DNA of 64,000 nucleotides from Oscillospiraceae bacterium (lineage in GTDB: Bacteria; Bacillota; Clostridia; Oscillospirales; Oscillospiraceae). The position numbers and the translations under genes are program-made. Shown in pieces: positions 17,631 through 27,300 of this stretch (positions are counted from its first letter, which is position 1; the number at the start of each line of letters is the position of its first letter). Below the pieces are notes generated by a model that did not search any database, was not told where the DNA came from, and saw only the letters and a list, made by a program, of their open reading frames with translations. The stretch covers positions 140,266-204,265 of the forward strand of contig JAGFXR010000006.1 of assembly GCA_017861365.1 (NCBI GenBank), given 5' to 3'.

Positions 17631-18590
17631 TTAAAGTCCGTTGATCTCATTGACAAAATGGCATGCCACAAAATGGTTGGGGCACGCCTCCTGCGGCGCA
17701 GGAAATCGTTCGCGGCAAATATCGCCCGCGTAGGGGCAGCGCGACGAAAAGCGACAGCCCGGCGCTGGATTGATGGGTGACGATATTTCCCCCTCAAGAA
17801 GGTTGCGCTTGCGTTCAACATGAATGGAAGGCTCTGGAATGGCTGAAAGCAATCCTTTTGTATAGGGGTGCAGAGGCGCCCGAAACAATTCATCGCATTC
17901 ACACTTTTCTGTCAGACAGCCGCAGTACATCACCATAATATCATCGGAAATATGCTTTACCACAGACAGGTTATGCGTAATAAAGATATAGGTAAGGCCG
18001 CGCTCCTCCTGAAGATCGCTCATCAGATTCAGAATCTGCGCCTGTATTGATACATCAAGGGCAGAAACCGGCTCATCACAGACAATAAATTTCGGCTCCA
18101 CCGCCAGCGCCCGCGCGATTCCGATTCTCTGCCGGCGGCCTCCGTCCAGCTCATGGGGATAAGACAGCATATATCGGGATGCCAGTCCCACCGTGTCCAT
18201 CAGCTCGGCAACACGCTTTTGAACCGCTGCCTTGCCCTTACAGATACCGGTCGCAGTCAGAGGCTCCGCAATCAGCTGCTGTACGCTCATACGGGCATCC
18301 AACGAGGAATATGGATCTTGAAAAATAATCTGAATCTGGCGCTTCATTTCTTTGCTCAGGACCCCTTTTGCGTGAGTGATGTCTTTTCCTTCAAACAGAA
18401 TCTGCCCTCCGGTGGCCTCATTGAGTCCCAAAACCGCACGACCCAAGGTAGATTTACCGCACCCGGATTCACCGACTACCCCAAGGGTTTTTCCTGAATC
18501 AATGGAAAAAGAGACGTCGTCCACCGCATGAAGAGGGCCAACCGGCGTTTTGAAATATTTCATCAGATGTTTGACTTCAAGCTGCGCCAT
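17631..18590 (-). CDS. dppF: Dipeptide/oligopeptide ABC transporter ATPase (DppF/OppF type)
   Basis: 319 residues from ATG 18590, which overlaps the stop of the preceding ATPase gene (TAATG). It has Walker [11 protein letters not shown], Walker [13 protein letters not shown] and an [10 protein letters not shown] switch histidine. The ABC signature reads LDGGRRQR, with aspartate in place of the usual serine, a variant seen in some Dpp-type ATPases. The C-terminal oligopeptide-transporter extension has cysteines around [16 protein letters not shown]. Works with DppD to power peptide import through DppB/DppC. The long upstream in-frame extension is rejected because it overlaps dppD. Confidence 0.9.
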   Translation of the reverse strand: MAQLEVKHLMKYFKTPVGPLHAVDDVSFSIDSGKTLGVVGESGCGKSTLGRAVLGLNEATGGQILFEGKDITHAKGVLSKEMKRQIQIIFQDPYSSLDARMSVQQLIAEPLTATGICKGKAAVQKRVAELMDTVGLASRYMLSYPHELDGGRRQRIGIARALAVEPKFIVCDEPVSALDVSIQAQILNLMSDLQEERGLTYIFITHNLSVVKHISDDIMVMYCGCLTEKCECDELFRAPLHPYTKGLLSAIPEPSIHVERKRNLLEGEISSPINPAPGCRFSSRCPYAGDICRERFPAPQEACPNHFVACHFVNEINGL

Positions 18591-19594
18591 TATACTCCCA
18601 CTCCCCTCTCCACCTTCAGCTCTTCCACCCAACTCCTGCAGCGGTGGCACCTGACGAAATGCCCGGGAGTGACTTCATAAGCAATTGGCTCCTCTGCGGC
18701 ACAAGTTTCCAAGTCACTGGCAAACGGACACCGGGGATGAAATTTACAGCCTGTCGGCAGGTTTCCGGGATCAGGCATCATTCCCTCAATGGGCTTCAAG
18801 CGATCCATCTTTTTACTGATGGACGGGATGGAGTTGAACAAGCCCTTTGTGTATGGATGCGCGGTTGCGTCAAAAATATCCGCAACGGAGCCGCTCTCTA
18901 CAATTTCACCCGCATACATAATTGCAACCTTCTCGCAGGATTCCGCGACCACCCCTAAATCGTGGGTAATCAGCAGCATGGACGTATGATTGGTCCGCTT
19001 CAGCGCGTTAATCATTTCCAACACCTGCGCCTGAATGGTCACATCCAATGCGGTGGTGGGTTCATCCGCAATTAACAGCTTCGGATGACAGGCCAGCGCG
19101 ATCGCAATAATGACGCGCTGTTTCATGCCGCCGGAAAATTGATACGGATATTCCCCTGCACGCTCCGCGGGAATCCGCACCTGTTCCAGCATCGCCAGCA
19201 TTTGACGCTCTGCTTCCTCCTTCGTACACTTTTGGTGGTGTAAAATCACTTCGGAAATCTGTTCTCCAATCGTCATCACCGGATTGAGCGCGCTCATTGG
19301 ATCCTGAAAAATCATAGATATTTCAGCGCCCCGCATATCCCGCAGCTCCTGGTCTTTCATCTTGAGAATATCTTGTCCTTTGTAAAAAATTTCGCCCTTA
19401 ACGAATTCCCCCGGAGGGCATTGAATCAGACGCAGAATTCCCAGCGCGGTTGTTGTTTTCCCGGCGCCTGTCTCGCCTACCAGCCCCAGCGATTCTCCTT
19501 CACCAACCGACAGGGAAATCCCGTTGACTGCCTCGACAACGCCGGTATCCGTATTAAAGCTTATTTTCAAGTCTTTTATGTTTAAAATTTCCAT
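18590..19594 (-). CDS. dppD: Dipeptide/oligopeptide ABC transporter ATPase (DppD/OppD type)
   Basis: 334 residues with Walker A GETGAGKTTT, canonical signature FSGGMKQRV, Walker B LLIADEPTTALD and switch LLITHDLGVV. The C-terminal family extension has the cysteine motif TGCKFHPRCPFASDLETC. It forms the second nucleotide-binding subunit of the peptide importer. It sits 14 nt after dppC and overlaps dppF by one base, so expression is tightly coupled. Confidence 0.92.
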   Translation of the reverse strand: MEILNIKDLKISFNTDTGVVEAVNGISLSVGEGESLGLVGETGAGKTTTALGILRLIQCPPGEFVKGEIFYKGQDILKMKDQELRDMRGAEISMIFQDPMSALNPVMTIGEQISEVILHHQKCTKEEAERQMLAMLEQVRIPAERAGEYPYQFSGGMKQRVIIAIALACHPKLLIADEPTTALDVTIQAQVLEMINALKRTNHTSMLLITHDLGVVAESCEKVAIMYAGEIVESGSVADIFDATAHPYTKGLFNSIPSISKKMDRLKPIEGMMPDPGNLPTGCKFHPRCPFASDLETCAAEEPIAYEVTPGHFVRCHRCRSWVEELKVERGVGV

Positions 19595-19608
19595 CCCGTA
19601 ACCTCCCG

Positions 19609-20511
19609 TCAGCGCTTCATTCTGGGATCAAGTGCATCTCTCAAACCGTCGCCCAGCAGATTGAACGAGAGCATGGACAACATAATGGACAGTCCCGGAA
19701 ACAACACCATCGGCCAGAAGGTCGTGAGATATTCCTTCCCTGCCGAAACCATATTGCCCCATTCCGGAGTCGGCGGCTGAATTCCCAGCCCCAGAAAACT
19801 AAGTCCCGAAATCGCCATGATGGTATCGCCCAGCCGAAGAGAAATTTGTACAATCAGCGGGGCTAACGTATTGGGAATGATGTGTTTCATAATGATCTTT
19901 GCATTACTGACCCCAAACGCTTTGGAGGCTTCGATAAATTCCTGATCCTTCAGCAGCAGGATAGAAGAGCGAATCTGCCGCACGAGCGGCGCTATGGAGC
20001 ATACTCCCAGCGCAATCGCGGTTTTCATGATGCCCGTACCAAGCGCCGCGGATACCGTCATGGCAAACAGCATACCTGGAATCGACATAAAAATATCGGT
20101 CACGCGCATGATAACATTGTCCACCGTACCACCGTAAAATCCGGCAATCGACCCAATGATGACAGCCGCAACCGCGCTGATGCTGACGGCGCACGCCGAC
20201 ACCAGAAGAGAAATTCGTCCGCCGCGCATGATACGGCTTAAGATATCACGTCCAAAATTATCCGTTCCAAAGGGATGCCTCCAGCTTGGAAATTGCAGCT
20301 TGTTGGCCAGATCCTGAGCGGCATAATCGTACGGGGAAATATAGTCCGCAAAAATCGCGCAGAATACCAGAAGGACGATAAAACACAACGCAATCACCGC
20401 CGCCTTATTGCGGGCAAAGCGATGCGCTTTTAACTGAAACTGGCTCTGCCGTTTTTTCTGCGGCACAAACTCACTCTGAACACTGATTTTCCTGGTACTC
20501 ACTTGAGTCAT
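19609..20511 (-). CDS. dppC: Peptide ABC transporter permease (DppC/OppC type)
   Basis: 300 residues. The N-terminal cytosolic segment is basic, then helix 1 (AVIALCFIVLLVFCAIFADYI) is followed by the DppC-specific loop with HPFGTDNFGRDILSR. The permease domain has the EAA-type coupling motif EASKAFGVSNAKII before the last helices. Forms a heterodimeric channel with DppB. The start overlaps the dppB stop by 4 nt (ATGA). Confidence 0.92.
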   Translation of the reverse strand: MTQVSTRKISVQSEFVPQKKRQSQFQLKAHRFARNKAAVIALCFIVLLVFCAIFADYISPYDYAAQDLANKLQFPSWRHPFGTDNFGRDILSRIMRGGRISLLVSACAVSISAVAAVIIGSIAGFYGGTVDNVIMRVTDIFMSIPGMLFAMTVSAALGTGIMKTAIALGVCSIAPLVRQIRSSILLLKDQEFIEASKAFGVSNAKIIMKHIIPNTLAPLIVQISLRLGDTIMAISGLSFLGLGIQPPTPEWGNMVSAGKEYLTTFWPMVLFPGLSIMLSMLSFNLLGDGLRDALDPRMKR

Positions 20512-21491
20512 GCCGCATCACCGCCCTTGATCAGCTTAGACTTCTTTCCCGCCTTTTTGCCTTTGGTGTACTGAGACTTGATTCTCGGATCAACCACGGC
20601 ATACACGAGATCCGTCAGCAGCGTCATAAATGTCATGATAAACGCCGCCACCAAAACGCAACCCTGTGTGGTAATGAAATCCTTTTGGGAAATACTGCTG
20701 TTCATTAAAAAACCAAGTCCCGGAATATTAAAAATGGTTTCTACTATAATCGACCCGGTCAGAGAGATACCAATGTTCATGCCAATGACTGTAATAATCG
20801 GTATCAGCGCATTTTTTAAGGTATGATTCCAAATAACAGTCTTTTCCGGCAGTCCTTTTGCCCGTGCCGTACGGACATAGTCCTGCCGGATGGCTTCCAG
20901 CATGGCGGAGCGTGTCATCCGCATGGTCATTGCCACGGGCATCAGCGCCACCGAAACAATGGGCAATATGTAGCTCTGCCACGTTTTTACGCCTGAAATC
21001 GGAAACCAGTGCAGCTTCATTGCAAATAGCAGCTGCAGCAGCAGGCAGAGACAGAACGAGGGAATGGCTCCGGTTAAAATAGCCAGGAACGTGGACGCAT
21101 AGTCCAGGGAAGAATTCTGCTTCACCGCGGCCAGAATTCCCAGCGGTATCCCGATCATTGCCGAAAGCACCGATGCGCACAGCCCGATGCGGATTGTATT
21201 CGGCAGCCTGGACGCGATCATGTCCAGCACCGGCGTCTTATAGATATAAGAATCACCCAGCGTGCCTTTCGTGATAATATTGAAAAAATAAGTTCCAATC
21301 TGCACCAGATAAGGCTTGTCCAGGCCCAACTCCTGCTCCTTCGCGGCAATTTGCTCGTCTGTCGCCATAGAACCGCAAATCACAGCCGCCGGGCTGATGG
21401 AAGTAAAATAATTAATGGTAAATACAACCACTACGACGCCGACCAAAACCGGTATCATCATCAGCAGCCGTTTTAAAATATATCTTAACAT
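20508..21491 (-). CDS. dppB: Peptide ABC transporter permease (DppB/OppB type)
   Basis: 327 residues from ATG 21491, chosen because GGAGG lies 9 nt upstream; the ATG at 21500 abuts that RBS. Helix 1 is LLMMIPVLVGVVVVVFTI, with the periplasmic domain, then the ABC permease core and coupling motif VRTARAKGLPEKTVIW. It makes the heterodimeric transmembrane path with DppC. It is separated from the binding-protein gene by 134 nt containing a hairpin. Confidence 0.92.
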   Translation of the reverse strand: MLRYILKRLLMMIPVLVGVVVVVFTINYFTSISPAAVICGSMATDEQIAAKEQELGLDKPYLVQIGTYFFNIITKGTLGDSYIYKTPVLDMIASRLPNTIRIGLCASVLSAMIGIPLGILAAVKQNSSLDYASTFLAILTGAIPSFCLCLLLQLLFAMKLHWFPISGVKTWQSYILPIVSVALMPVAMTMRMTRSAMLEAIRQDYVRTARAKGLPEKTVIWNHTLKNALIPIITVIGMNIGISLTGSIIVETIFNIPGLGFLMNSSISQKDFITTQGCVLVAAFIMTFMTLLTDLVYAVVDPRIKSQYTKGKKAGKKSKLIKGGDAA

Positions 21492-21541
21492 CAGACTCAT
21501 CCTCCACATGATCAACAGGATCGAAACATGCCTTAACAGTC

Positions 21542-21579
21542 AAATACAGTGAGCAAATAGGAATGAGCTCACTGTATTT
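21542..21579 (-). terminator. Attenuator-like hairpin between binding protein and permease genes
   Basis: A perfect 13-bp stem (21542-21554 with 21567-21579), 12-nt loop and weak T-tract. Its position would allow more binding protein than permease mRNA, as is common in peptide ABC operons. Confidence 0.6.
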
Positions 21580-21625
21580 AAACTGATATCCTGCTCCTGG
21601 GCTTCTGTTTTCACAAAAACGCCAT

Positions 21626-23191
21626 TTATTCAACCAAATCGTTCAGATGCAGATAGCCGGAGCTTGCATCAATGGCATTGGAGAAGTCGGCAAGGCTGTC
21701 AACAGCCCCAAACGTCACCTTAGATTCATAAAGCGGGAAGGTACTGCAATAGTCCCAGGCCTTATCCTGCAGCTCATAAAACAGTTCGGTTCTGGTAGCC
21801 TGATCCGCGGTGCTGGTACAGGCTTCATCCAGTAAATTCTGGATGGTTTCATCGCCAAACTTGGTCAGATTCGGCTTTGCGCTGCTCATGCGGGCGTTGA
21901 TGACACCCGCAGGGTCATTGGCTCCCATATTCTTGCTGATGCCGCACTGAATGGTATTGCTTCGGTTTTCTTCCTTAACAGTTGCGGAATCTCCCACACT
22001 GACTTCCATGTTGATGCCGACTTCCGCAAGGCACGCCTGCATAGCTTCGGCAATTTCAGCGTTGAAATCTTCGTCTGCAATACGCATGGTGAAGGAAAAC
22101 TCGCCCTCGCCATAACCTGCATCAGCCAGATACTGTTTCGCCTGATCCAAATTGTACTCGTAAACGCCTTCATCCTTATAAGCCCAGTTCGCCGCCGGAA
22201 ACAGCGGGCTGGTTGCCATGGCATAACCATCACCGCAAATGGATTCCACAATGGTCTGCCAGTCAACGCCATAGGCAATGGCCTTGCGAACATTAATATC
22301 TTGGAATGTATCAAAATCAATCGTATTTAAACTGACATATGTAATGCACTGAATGTCGCCGTACTGAACATGGGCGCCGCTGACCTCGCCGTTATTCAGT
22401 TTTTCGATATTATCTTTGCCGGTCAGGTAAACAATATCATATTCTCCGCTTTCAAACTCAAGCATGCGGGTGGTCTCTTCCGTCACACAGGAGATTTCAA
22501 TGCGGTCATAGGTCAGCTGATCAGCATTCCACCAATTGGTATTCTTCTCCAGTACAATAGTCTCGCCTGTCGACCATTGAGCCAGCGTATAGGCACCGCT
22601 GCACTTGGGGGTCAGGCCAACCGCGTCGTCTCCGCCCTCATCGTAAAGGTCTTTGCTGATGATCTGAAGCAGAGCCAGATCTTCCGTAAAGGTGGAGCTC
22701 GCCTGGGTCAGCTCCAGAACCACAGTTTGGTCGTCCTTCGCGTAGCTTTTGTCAAAGTCAATATTCATCACATGGTACGCATTCGCCCCATTGATATAAT
22801 ATTGAAAGCTGAACAGAACATCATCCGCCGTAACGGGCGTACCGTCGTCCCAGCTGGTGTCGCGCAGATGGATCACCATTTCGGTATTATCTTCCGTTGT
22901 ATATTCATAACTCTCAGCCAAATTGTAGTTGTAGGCTCCATCACAGGTAATGTCCCACAGACAGCCATAAATTGCGTTGTTGACCACGGCGCCGCCGCCG
23001 GATGTAGAAAGGACGGGATTCATGGAAGTAGGCTCCGTGTCCATCCCAATCCGCAGGGTTTTCGATTCCTCTCCACCGGTTGCTGAGTCACCGCTGACCG
23101 CATTGCTTCCGGACGAATCGGAGCTGCAGGCCGCCAGGGCCATTGCCATGACACATGCCAGCAGGAGCGCCAAGCTTTTTTTCAGTTTCAT
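21626..23191 (-). CDS. dppA: Peptide-binding lipoprotein of the ABC transporter (SBP family 5)
   Basis: 521 residues from ATG 23191, with GGAG 9 nt upstream; the longer in-frame start lacks an RBS. It has a lipoprotein signal peptide with lipobox LAAC, Cys22 being the lipidation site, then a Ser/Gly-rich tether. The mature part is a family-5 solute-binding protein (TLRIGMDTEPTSMNPVLS near the N-terminus, DVLFSFQYY and the NVRKAIAYGVDWQTIV helix). It captures peptides or related solutes outside the membrane and delivers them to DppBC. First gene of the operon, divergent from the suf regulator. Confidence 0.93.
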   Translation of the reverse strand: MKLKKSLALLLACVMAMALAACSSDSSGSNAVSGDSATGGEESKTLRIGMDTEPTSMNPVLSTSGGGAVVNNAIYGCLWDITCDGAYNYNLAESYEYTTEDNTEMVIHLRDTSWDDGTPVTADDVLFSFQYYINGANAYHVMNIDFDKSYAKDDQTVVLELTQASSTFTEDLALLQIISKDLYDEGGDDAVGLTPKCSGAYTLAQWSTGETIVLEKNTNWWNADQLTYDRIEISCVTEETTRMLEFESGEYDIVYLTGKDNIEKLNNGEVSGAHVQYGDIQCITYVSLNTIDFDTFQDINVRKAIAYGVDWQTIVESICGDGYAMATSPLFPAANWAYKDEGVYEYNLDQAKQYLADAGYGEGEFSFTMRIADEDFNAEIAEAMQACLAEVGINMEVSVGDSATVKEENRSNTIQCGISKNMGANDPAGVINARMSSAKPNLTKFGDETIQNLLDEACTSTADQATRTELFYELQDKAWDYCSTFPLYESKVTFGAVDSLADFSNAIDASSGYLHLNDLVE

Positions 23192-23511
23192 TGTACGAGT
23201 CTCCTTTACCTTTTTGTGCAAATACGCCAAATAATAAGATGCATCGTCTATTCCACATGTGCTTTAACACCGTATCATGAATTCATAATTTTGTTAAATA
23301 TAAAAATGATTTCGTTTTATTCCATTTTAGAAAATTAAGTTCATAATTATCTGAACCAAGCCCAGCCTTTTGTGTATTATTTGTGAAATCAGCCTTCCAA
23401 ATGACCTCTGTTGAGAAGAGAAGCTTTACCCCCACTTGAGCTGCATTTTTTAGTAACTAAATCATATTGACTATTTTCTTTAGCAGCTATAAAATAAAGG
23501 TGGTGATAAAT
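23192..23511. other. Divergent intergenic region (dpp / suf)
   Basis: 320 bp, AT-rich, expected to hold the promoters of the dpp operon (minus) and the MarR/suf operon (plus). TTGACT at 23467 with TAAAAT at 23490 has 17-nt spacing, but it would start transcription at or beyond the RBS, so I do not call it. No gene seen. Confidence 0.5.
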
Positions 23512-24045
23512 ATGAGTAAACAGAGTGATTTAATCAAGAAGCTCTATCAAACACTGAATCTTATGGTTTGCGAGTCCAAAATACCGAAAAATTATGGAAC
23601 CGCAGACGGACTGACCGCCGCAGACATAGATTTTCTGAAATGTATTCAGAGGAAAAAGCACGCGAAGGCGAGTGACATCTCTTCTTTTTTGGGTGTCACC
23701 AACGGGGCTGTGACCCAGCTGGCCAAAAAGCTGGAACGAAAGGGTTATCTCGAACCTTACCGCATTCCCGGCAACAATAAGGAAAAATACTATCGCCTGA
23801 CCTGCTGCGGTGAGACGGCCTGTGAGGGCTTCGACACGCATTACTCCAAAATCATCACAAACATTCAGAGTTATATCGATTCGCTGGACAGCGAAACGGT
23901 GGATCAAATTGCGGGACTCTTCGACGTCATCTCCGATAGCCTGGCCATCGAAGCGCATTGCTCCGTCAAACATGGATTCAATCCGTCCGACTGCCAACAG
24001 GAAGCCGAGAAAATGAGGTGTGAAAAATGTCAAAAAATTTATTGA
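23512..24045 (+). CDS. MarR-like regulator with C-terminal cysteine cluster, likely suf operon sensor
   Basis: 177 residues from ATG 23512 behind AAAGGTGG. The MarR winged helix (about residues 40-110) has SDISSFLGVTNGAVTQLAKKLERKGYL and a wing at YRIPGNNKEKYYRLT. The C-terminal tail carries four cysteines spaced C-x10-C-x8-C-x2-C (HCSVKHGFNPSDC to CEKC). Ordinary MarR proteins lack this. The gene overlaps sufC by 19 nt, so its product is made together with the Fe-S assembly machinery. I infer an Fe-S or metal-binding repressor with a role analogous to SufR or IscR, although those belong to other families. Confidence 0.8.
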   Translation: MSKQSDLIKKLYQTLNLMVCESKIPKNYGTADGLTAADIDFLKCIQRKKHAKASDISSFLGVTNGAVTQLAKKLERKGYLEPYRIPGNNKEKYYRLTCCGETACEGFDTHYSKIITNIQSYIDSLDSETVDQIAGLFDVISDSLAIEAHCSVKHGFNPSDCQQEAEKMRCEKCQKIY

Positions 24046-24767
24046 GGATAGACAATCTTTACGCGTCTGTCGAGAACCGGCACATCCTCAAGGGAATCAA
24101 TCTGGAGATCAAGCCCGGAGAGGTTCACGTCCTGATGGGTCCGAACGGCGCGGGCAAGTCGACGCTTGCAAACGTCATCATGGGCGATCCGCGCTATCAG
24201 GTCGAGCGGGGCCGTATCTATTTTGACGATGTGGATATTTCGGAAGAAAAAACAGACGCGCGTGCAAGGCGCGGGATCTTCCTGTCCTTCCAGACGCCGG
24301 AGGAAATTCCTGGCGTCACGGTTGAAAACTTCCTGCGCGCGGCAAAATCCGCCCAGACCGGCGTCAACCAGAAGCTGCTGCCCTTCCGGAAGGAGCTGCG
24401 CGAGACAATGGCCGAGCTTCAAATGCCGGTGGAGTACGCTTCCCGATACCTCAATGTCGGATTCTCCGGAGGAGAGAAAAAGAAAAACGAAATTCTCCAG
24501 ATGGAGGTATTGAAGCCGCGCCTTGTCATTTTGGATGAGACCGACTCGGGGCTTGACATCGACGCCGTGAAGACCATCTCGGAGATCGTTGGTCGCTACA
24601 AAAACAGGAACAATGCGATTTTGATTATCACACATATTACCAGAATTCTGGAGAATCTGCCCGTGGACTACGTTCACATCCTGTCGGAGGGGCACATCGT
24701 CAAGACGGCGGACGCCTCCGTGATTGAACTGATCGAACGGGACGGCTTCGCCTCCATTCTCACCTGA
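24027..24767 (+). CDS. sufC: Fe-S cluster assembly ATPase SufC
   Basis: 246 residues. ABC-type ATPase with Walker A MGPNGAGKSTLANVI, SufC-specific QTPEEIPGV in the Q-loop region, signature FSGGEKKKNE and Walker B LVILDETDSGLDIDAV. It drives conformational change in the SufBC2D scaffold during cytosolic Fe-S cluster building. The start codon lies inside the end of the MarR-like gene, so translation is coupled. Followed after 15 nt by sufB with its own GAGAGGAGG RBS. Confidence 0.97.
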   Translation: MSKNLLRIDNLYASVENRHILKGINLEIKPGEVHVLMGPNGAGKSTLANVIMGDPRYQVERGRIYFDDVDISEEKTDARARRGIFLSFQTPEEIPGVTVENFLRAAKSAQTGVNQKLLPFRKELRETMAELQMPVEYASRYLNVGFSGGEKKKNEILQMEVLKPRLVILDETDSGLDIDAVKTISEIVGRYKNRNNAILIITHITRILENLPVDYVHILSEGHIVKTADASVIELIERDGFASILT

Positions 24768-24782
24768 GAGGAGGACACAAAA

Positions 24783-26189
24783 ATGGCAAAGCAGAAAACC
24801 GTCCTTGCGGACATTGACCGTGCGCGCTTCGATTTCCGGGACGCGGATCACAGCCGCTTCAAAACGGGAAAGGGCCTGACGCCCGAAATTGTCCGGGAAA
24901 TATCCGAAATCAAAAAGGAGCCGGCCTGGATGCTGGAGCATCGGCTTGCCTCGCTGGACATTTACAATCAGCTGACGCTGCCCAACTGGGGTCCCTCTCT
25001 TGACGAGCTGGATCTCGACGACATCGTCACCTACGTGAAGCCGAACACAGCGATGAAAAGTGACTGGAACGAGGTTCCGGGTTATATCAAGAACACCTTT
25101 GAGCGTCTTGGCATTCCAGAGGCCGAGCGCCAGTCCTTAGCCGGTGTCGGCGCCCAGTACGATTCCGAGGTTGTCTACCACAACGTGCGAAAGGAGCTCA
25201 CGAAGCAGGGCGTCGTCTATACCGACATGGACAGCGCGCTGCGCGAGTATGAGGACATCATCAAGCCCCTGTTCATGAAGCTGGTGCCGCCCACCGACCA
25301 TAAGTTCGCGGCCCTGCACGGCGCGGTCTGGTCAGGCGGATCCTTTGTCTACGTGCCCGCGGGCGTCAAGCTCCAGATTCCGCTCCAGTCCTATTTCCGT
25401 CTGAACGCGCCCGGCGCGGGTCAGTTTGAGCACACGCTGATCGTTGTGGAGCCCGGCGCGGAGGCTCATTTTATCGAGGGCTGTTCGGCCCCCAAGTACA
25501 ATGTTCTGAATCTGCACGCGGGCTGTGTGGAGCTCTATGTCCGCGAGGGCGCGTCGCTCAAATATTCCACGATCGAAAACTGGTCGAAAAATATGATGAA
25601 CCTCAATACCAAGCGCGCGCTCGTGGAACAAAACGGAACAATCGAGTGGATTTCGGGTACCTTCGGCTCGCATGTCACCATGCTCTATCCCACGAGCGTC
25701 CTGGCGGGCGAGGGGGCCAAATCAAATTTCACCGGCATCACCTTCGCGGGGCAGGGTCAGAACCTTGACACGGGCACCAAAGTCATCCACGCCGCGCCGA
25801 ATACGAAGTCCACGGTCAGCTCAAAGTCGATTGCGAAGGACGGGGGCATTTCCGTCTACCGCAGCGATATTCGCATCCTGCCTCAGGCGGTCAATTCAAA
25901 GTCCTCCGTCGTCTGCGAATCGCTGATGATCGACAGGCAGTCGCGCACCGACACGATCCCGCTCATGGATATCCGCAACGACCGGGTTGACATCGGCCAC
26001 GAGGCGCGGATCGGCCGCATCAGCGACGCGGCAGTCTTTTACCTTATGACCCGTGGCCTTTCCGAGGAAGAGGCCAAGGCCATGATCGTCCGGGGATTTG
26101 TGGAGCCCATAGCCAAGGCACTTCCTCTGGAGTACGCCGTGGAAATGAACCGGCTCATCAGCCTTGAGCTTGAAGGAACCATCGGTTAG
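24783..26189 (+). CDS. sufB: Fe-S cluster scaffold protein SufB
   Basis: 468 residues, the usual SufB length. The beta-helix core has the GCSAPKYN segment, STIENWSKNMMNLNTKRA, and C-terminal SRTDTIPLMDI and GHEARIGRISD, ending in YLMTRGLSEEEAKAMIVRGF. It is the scaffold on which nascent clusters form, with SufC and SufD. Ends 10 nt before sufD. Confidence 0.97.
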   Translation: MAKQKTVLADIDRARFDFRDADHSRFKTGKGLTPEIVREISEIKKEPAWMLEHRLASLDIYNQLTLPNWGPSLDELDLDDIVTYVKPNTAMKSDWNEVPGYIKNTFERLGIPEAERQSLAGVGAQYDSEVVYHNVRKELTKQGVVYTDMDSALREYEDIIKPLFMKLVPPTDHKFAALHGAVWSGGSFVYVPAGVKLQIPLQSYFRLNAPGAGQFEHTLIVVEPGAEAHFIEGCSAPKYNVLNLHAGCVELYVREGASLKYSTIENWSKNMMNLNTKRALVEQNGTIEWISGTFGSHVTMLYPTSVLAGEGAKSNFTGITFAGQGQNLDTGTKVIHAAPNTKSTVSSKSIAKDGGISVYRSDIRILPQAVNSKSSVVCESLMIDRQSRTDTIPLMDIRNDRVDIGHEARIGRISDAAVFYLMTRGLSEEEAKAMIVRGFVEPIAKALPLEYAVEMNRLISLELEGTIG

Positions 26190-26199
26190 GAGGGACAAC

Positions 26200-27300
26200 A
26201 TGAAACAGCTTGTGACAAAAAACGACAGAACGCCGGTCTACACCTGGAATCGTGCCGGTGTCAACACGGCCGAGCGTGTCCTGAACGCCCCGGAGAGCGG
26301 CGTCTTCGGCGGCAAGGCAAATCTTGAGATACCCGAAGCGCTGCGGTGCTTCGGTGACTTTGAACACGCGGACATCGCCGCCCTCGGCGCGGGCTATTTC
26401 ATCGGCCCGGAGACCTCAGCCTTCTTCGATGCCAACGCCAATCGGCGGCACCATATACAGATTCCAGAGGGGACGAAGATAGAAACACCCTTTGTGCTTG
26501 AACTGTGTCTTTCCTCTGCTGACAGCATCCTGATGGACGACGTGCTGATCGAGGCACGGGCGGGCTCGGAGGCGACGGTGGTGCTCAAATACCGCTCGGA
26601 GCCGGGCAGCGGGGCCGAGCACACCGGCAGGCTGCGCCTGCTGGTGGAGCGGGGTGCCGTTCTGCGTCTCGTCAAGGTACAGAACCTTGCGGAGGACGCG
26701 ATGCATACGGACGCCGTCGAAGGGCTTGTCCGGGGAAACGGCCGGGTAGAAATTCTGCTTGCGGAACTCGGCGCCCGCTCGGCTTTCTCCAGCTGCAACC
26801 TTGCGCTGGAGGGCGCGGGCAGCTCGGCCCACCTAGATGTCGTCTACCTTGGCACCGGCGAGCGAGCGCTCGACATGAGCTACCGCATTGTTCAAAGCGG
26901 CGTTAAAACGGACGCGCGAATTCGAGCCCGGGGCATTCTTCAGGATAAAAGCAGAAAAATTTTGCGTGACACTCTGGATTTTGTCTCCGGCGCGGCCGGA
27001 TCGAAGGGCCGGGAGGAGGAGGGCGTCCTGCTTTTAAGCCCCGAGGCTCACAATATCTCACTTCCCCTGCTGTTGTGCGCGGAAGATGACGTGGAGGGTG
27101 AGCACGCGGCCAGCGCGGGCCGACTGGATGAAAAGCTTCTGTTTTATTTCATGACCCGGGGCATCGGTGAGACAGAGGCGAAAAGGCTTCTGGCACGGGC
27201 CGCCCTCTCCGTCGTGCTGGAAAACGCACCGGACGCGCGCGTCCGGGATGAAATTCTGGAGACGGTCGACGCCTCCATCGGACAGGAGGCTGGCTTATGA
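26200..27300 (+). CDS. sufD: Fe-S cluster assembly protein SufD
   Basis: 366 residues from ATG 26200, with AGGAGGG 5 nt upstream; an earlier in-frame codon overlaps the end of sufB and is not preferred. SufD is a degenerate paralogue of SufB: a right-handed beta-helix, then the C-terminal HNISLPLLLCAEDDVEGEHA and FMTRGIGETEAKRLL. It pairs with SufB and SufC as the scaffold complex. The N-terminal region is shorter and more divergent than in enterobacterial SufD. Stop overlaps the sufS start (ATGA). Confidence 0.94.
   Translation: MKQLVTKNDRTPVYTWNRAGVNTAERVLNAPESGVFGGKANLEIPEALRCFGDFEHADIAALGAGYFIGPETSAFFDANANRRHHIQIPEGTKIETPFVLELCLSSADSILMDDVLIEARAGSEATVVLKYRSEPGSGAEHTGRLRLLVERGAVLRLVKVQNLAEDAMHTDAVEGLVRGNGRVEILLAELGARSAFSSCNLALEGAGSSAHLDVVYLGTGERALDMSYRIVQSGVKTDARIRARGILQDKSRKILRDTLDFVSGAAGSKGREEEGVLLLSPEAHNISLPLLLCAEDDVEGEHAASAGRLDEKLLFYFMTRGIGETEAKRLLARAALSVVLENAPDARVRDEILETVDASIGQEAGL

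Noticed and set aside
23467..23495. TTGACT/TAAAAT promoter for the suf operon
   Set aside because: The predicted start of transcription would fall at or past the ribosome-binding site of the MarR-like gene.
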